A DNA stretch of 8,359 nt, taken from contig JAJZCU010000070.1 of assembly GCA_021828935.1 (NCBI GenBank), positions 1 to 8,359 of the forward strand, written 5' to 3'. This document shows positions 6,582-8,359 of the stretch, piece by piece (within the stretch, counting starts at the first letter, position 1; each line of letters starts with the position of its first letter). Source of the stretch: Planctomycetota bacterium (GTDB lineage: Bacteria > Planctomycetota > Phycisphaerae > WQYP01). The position numbers and the translations under genes are program-made. The notes under the pieces were generated by a model. The model was not told where the DNA came from. It saw only the letters and a program-made list of their open reading frames with translations, and did not search any database.

Positions 6582-6965
6582 GTAAGGGGGCCGGCCATCC
6601 TGGCCGCCAAAGGGACCGGGGCGTCAAGGACCGCCAGCGGTGCGCCCGCCGTTGCGGAAGCAGCAACACCGGCGGCTACGCATGTCGTCCCCATCGAAGA
6701 GAGTTAACCCGGCGATTACGTGCTGGCTATTCCGGAAAATGGCCCCACTGCGGAACCGCGGCCCCGCCGCGTTTTGCAGGCGTCCCACATTCCGCCAAAT
6801 ATCATTTGTGAAATCCGCATTGATGCGGGTATAATTGGCACGGTTCCGGCCCGTACGTCGGCAAATCGATCCCCGCGCAATCGGCTTCGCAGAAGTTTAC
6901 CCCAGCCGACGCGCGGCCATAAACCACGGCCAGTGGCAAGTTCGTTCCGGACCATTAGGCTGTAT
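6582..6965 (+). pseudogene. Decayed pretoxin-HINT-like remnant behind the repeat-B linker
   Basis: From the fifth repeat unit the frame reads GAALGEGALLGG, then VRGPAILAAKGTGASRTASG, then AEAATPAATHVVPIEES, a TAA stop (6705-6707), and in the same frame PGDYVLAIPENGPTAE..RRVL followed by IICEIRI. VPIEE..PGDYVLA is the signature start of intein/Hedgehog-like HINT domains in polymorphic toxins (GTxVxTxxGxxPIEDLxxGDxVLA), preceded there by a Gly/Ala-rich segment. After about 6838 resemblance moves to another frame (GFAEVYP, then INHGQWQVRS at about 6884-6943), where HINT domains have a GD..L..HDGQW stretch. The TTPEHPF block is not recognisable and the catalytic Cys is replaced (AEAATP versus CFxAGTP). 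The evidence points to a toxin-protein fragment broken by a stop and a frameshift. Confidence 0.45.
6806..6835 (+). promoter_or_regulatory. Candidate sigma70-type promoter
   Basis: TTGTGA (6806-6811) and a perfect TATAAT (6830-6835) are separated by 18 bp. It lies inside the HINT-like remnant and points at the 117-aa gene about 235 nt downstream. It could have arisen or been exposed during decay and now drive the immunity-type genes. This is a consensus match only. Confidence 0.3.
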
Positions 6966-7024
6966 CCGCGATGAATGCGGGAACGCCCCGCAGCAGCTTT
7001 ATCCACAATGCGTCAATTGCGGCC

Positions 7025-7088
7025 GACAACAGAGGCTCGCGGCTGCATGTGCGTCGAAGGCGGGACAATAATGACTACAGAGGCTCGC
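7025..7088 (+). repeat. Direct repeat pair around the start of the 117-aa gene
   Basis: GACAACAGAGGCTCGC at 7025-7040 recurs as GACTACAGAGGCTCGC at 7073-7088 with one mismatch. The offset is exactly 48 nt, so both encode TTEAR in the same frame. The second copy covers codons 2-6 of the predicted gene. It looks like a small duplication. Confidence 0.7.
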
Positions 7089-7424
7089 ATTGCCCCGAAG
7101 AATTCGCTCCTCCTGGTTATGGATCGAGACAGCGGCAAGATTCCCGACTCCATGGACGGCAAACTCGTTGTCTCAACGCCCTCGTGCATTGCTGTCGGCA
7201 CGCTGTCGGAGGTTGATGGGGAAACATCGGTCGTGCTAACCAACGAGACGGCCGTCGCTTATTCCCGCTCCGGCCTTCACAAAATCTTTAGTGGCTTCCT
7301 GGCAACGCCTAGCAAAGAGGCGCACATATGCACTGTTCTCCTCCACACGGTTGCGAAGCTGTCCGTATTGAGCGCCGAAAGCAGCGTGGAGATCTGGGCA
7401 GAAAATGGGAATGAGCCAAGTTGA
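7071..7424 (+). CDS. Unrecognised 117-aa protein in immunity-gene context
   Basis: The frame is open from ATG 7071 to TGA 7422-7424, with GGGA 5 nt before the start and GAAGG further up. An upstream in-frame ATG at 6975 would add 32 low-quality residues overlapping the remnant region. The protein is soluble-looking and probably mostly beta, with no signal peptide or membrane segment. Notable stretches are LLLVMDRDSGKIPDSMDGK, STPSCIAVGTLSEVDGETSV and SVEIWAENGNEPS. It contains two Cys and no obvious catalytic motif. I do not recognise a family. The next two genes on the same strand look like immunity-type proteins, so an immunity role is possible but inferred from context only. Confidence 0.65.
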   Translation: MTTEARIAPKNSLLLVMDRDSGKIPDSMDGKLVVSTPSCIAVGTLSEVDGETSVVLTNETAVAYSRSGLHKIFSGFLATPSKEAHICTVLLHTVAKLSVLSAESSVEIWAENGNEPS

Positions 7425-7708
7425 CTATACGTGCTGGTCGTCGAGCTGTAACGTACCGCGCCGCGCGCTGGGGGATTGCGCTCCCGATGATTCGGGCGCG
7501 CGTAGGCCGCAAAATTCGAGTAAAACGTGATACAATTGTGGCAACAGCGGGATGGCGCCCATTGGCAGCGCGCACCCCACCACTGCGAGTGAGGCGTAAG
7601 GCGGACGTCCAAAACGGAGGCGCGCCTGCTCAATGAACCGCGGCTGGGCGCTGCGCTTCCGCGCGGCCAGAGAAACGCTCGCCAGGCCGCGCGCTAATGA
7701 AACGCGCC
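7425..7708. other. Intergenic stretch without a supported gene
   Basis: This part of the 361-nt gap between the 117-aa gene and the DUF7668-like gene is very GC-rich (GCGCGC-type runs). It has no open frame with a start, a ribosome site and plausible composition. GGCGCTGCGCTTCC at 7648-7661 matches the first 12 bases of the 18-bp repeat unit but is not repeated. No promoter or terminator is convincing. Confidence 0.5.
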
Positions 7709-7777
7709 GCTTAACGAAGCTTGTCGCTGGGCTTTACTCAATAAGTAAATGATCGCTGACGCGGACAACCGTTAAGG
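7709..7777. repeat. 69-bp imperfect inverted repeat with attC-like geometry
   Basis: Outer arms CTTAACG (7710-7716) and CGTTAAG (7770-7776) pair fully. Inside them TTGTC (7721-7725) pairs with GACAA (7764-7768) after an unequal spacer (4 nt versus 1 nt). At the centre TTTACT (7733-7738) pairs with AGTAAA (7744-7749) around a 5-nt loop. The outer boxes read GCTTAAC (fits RYYYAAC) and GTTAAGG (fits GTTRRRY except the last base). The ATG of the next gene lies 8 nt after it. Confidence 0.5.
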
Positions 7778-7785
7778 AGAGGATA

Positions 7786-8127
7786 ATGTCACTGGATGTA
7801 TTAAGATCAGCTGCACGGGCGATGGCGGACCAGCTTGCGCGCGGAGATTACCAGTCGCCTGTCGAACAATCCGTTAAGTCGCGATTGACGAGCGACGACC
7901 TGCGCACCGTCGTTCGTGACTATGGCCGGAAGCTCGTTTCACCTCCGGGCGATGCCTACAAAAACCTCGACGCGATACCGGTGAAGGGCGCGGCTGTGCC
8001 AACGTGGTCCGTGCGAGCGCCCCTATGGACGGAGGAAGAAGGGCGATCCGATCTGACACTCGAACTGACGATTGCTGTGGGCCTGGGCGCGCCGAGCATC
8101 GAATTAGATAACCTTCATGTGCTTTGA
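7786..8127 (+). CDS. DUF7668-like small protein, probable immunity-type
   Basis: The 113-aa protein starts at an ATG with AAGGAG 6 nt upstream, an excellent ribosome site. It matches my recollection of the DUF7668 family: an N-terminal helix (about 1-22), DLRTVVRDYGRKLVSPP (38-54), a strand with Trp74 (PTWSVRAPLW), the core LWTEEEGRSDLTLELT (80-95) and the ending IELDNLHVL (105-113). Full length for the family. It looks cytosolic, without signal peptide or membrane segment. Biochemical function is unknown to me. Members often lie in clusters of small variable genes of the immunity-protein kind, and here the next gene looks like Imm35. The 104-nt gap to that gene, which has its own strong ribosome site, suggests same-direction transcription. 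The family name is from memory and needs a profile search. Confidence 0.75.
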   Translation: MSLDVLRSAARAMADQLARGDYQSPVEQSVKSRLTSDDLRTVVRDYGRKLVSPPGDAYKNLDAIPVKGAAVPTWSVRAPLWTEEEGRSDLTLELTIAVGLGAPSIELDNLHVL

Positions 8128-8219
8128 CTCCGTGACCCATTCCGAGAACGGCCGGCGGATTGCGATAATTTCCGGTATTTAAGCCCCTTTACCAGCTTCC
8201 GAGTGTAAATCCCCGGCGC

Positions 8220-8225
8220 AGGAGG
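8220..8225 (+). promoter_or_regulatory. Consensus ribosome binding site
   Basis: AGGAGG lies 6 nt before the ATG at 8232, a perfect Shine-Dalgarno at ideal spacing. It supports a real gene running off the right edge. Confidence 0.75.
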
Positions 8226-8231
8226 CCAGCC

Positions 8232-8359
8232 ATGATCGATTACGACCAAGCATTACGTGCCGCAAGAGCATACATGCTGAATATTGTGACAAATGTGGAG
8301 GCTTCCGATCTGCGCATCATGGAGGACCGCGTGCGGGAGTTTGAGTTTGGGTGGGTGTT
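8232..8359 (+). CDS. Imm35/YrhB-like immunity protein, N-terminal part (3' end outside window)
   Basis: Forty-two codons are visible, beginning MIDYDQALRAARAYM and ending RVREFEFGWV at the window edge. A short N-terminal helix followed by an acidic strand ending in EFGWV is the opening of Imm35/YrhB-like domains, which continue with FFY and a Gly-rich strand. Imm35 proteins are immunity factors of polymorphic toxin systems. Most of the domain is outside the window, so the call is tentative, but the start is well supported by AGGAGG. It follows the DUF7668-like gene on the same strand. Confidence 0.65.
   Translation, partial: MIDYDQALRAARAYMLNIVTNVEASDLRIMEDRVREFEFGWV

Noticed and set aside
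6052..6669. 205-codon minus-strand open frame through repeat B and the toxin
   Set aside because: It translates repeats as low-complexity Ser/Pro/Ala and then runs in the wrong frame through the PIN toxin; no family resemblance.
6716..7006. 96-codon minus-strand open frame (ends in WGKLLRSRLRGD..GMWDA-like sequence)
   Set aside because: No ribosome site and no recognised family; the plus strand reads better as a HINT remnant. It cannot be excluded entirely.
7071..8359. A full integron cassette array
   Set aside because: Only one gap shows an attC-like structure, and one core box deviates from GTTRRRY. The 8128-8231 gap has none, and no integrase is in the window.
1..8359. tRNA or rRNA genes
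   Set aside because: No cloverleaf with a TTCRA-type T loop and no conserved rRNA segment was recognised on either strand.

Overview
This is an accessory stretch of a GC-rich bacterial chromosome. The ISAzo13-type (DDE_Tnp_ISAZ013, 'Rhodopirellula transposase') fragment, the style of the Eis-like acetyltransferase and the immunity/PIN content are compatible with a planctomycete-like bacterium, probably from a metagenome. This placement is a weak inference, because no rRNA or marker gene is present.

Layout. (1) 1-1354 is a wreck: the 3' part of an ISAzo13-family transposase (1-569, +) has cut off the end of a minus-strand AAA/SMC-like ATPase gene. That gene also carries a one-base frameshift after its fourth codon. 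(2) 1464-5431 is a healthy, tightly spaced plus-strand block. It holds an exported HtrA/DegP-like serine protease, an Eis-like tandem-GNAT acetyltransferase (about 43 nt later) and a type II NADH dehydrogenase (43 nt later). (3) 5433-6662 holds two copies of a composite repeat. Each copy is a tandem array of 18/19-bp units followed by a conserved tail. Between them sits a minus-strand type II toxin-antitoxin pair, a VapC-like PIN toxin followed by a small antitoxin with an ATGA overlap. (4) From about 6546 to the right edge the window looks like the debris and immunity tail of a polymorphic-toxin locus. The second repeat tail reads in frame into a decayed pretoxin-HINT-like segment. Three small plus-strand genes follow: an unrecognised 117-aa protein, a 113-aa protein that looks like DUF7668, and the start of an Imm35/YrhB-like immunity protein.

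How it fits together. The 18-bp repeat unit translates as GAALGE. The two repeat tails differ by a 15-nt (5-codon) gap and several synonymous changes, so both copies look like remnants of a Gly/Ala-rich linker coding sequence upstream of a HINT domain rather than plain intergenic repeats. The 19-bp units break that frame, so what remains is not a working gene. The immunity-like genes appear to have outlived the toxin gene, as happens in poly-immunity loci. A 69-bp imperfect cruciform just before the DUF7668-like gene has some attC-like geometry, but no second such site was found.
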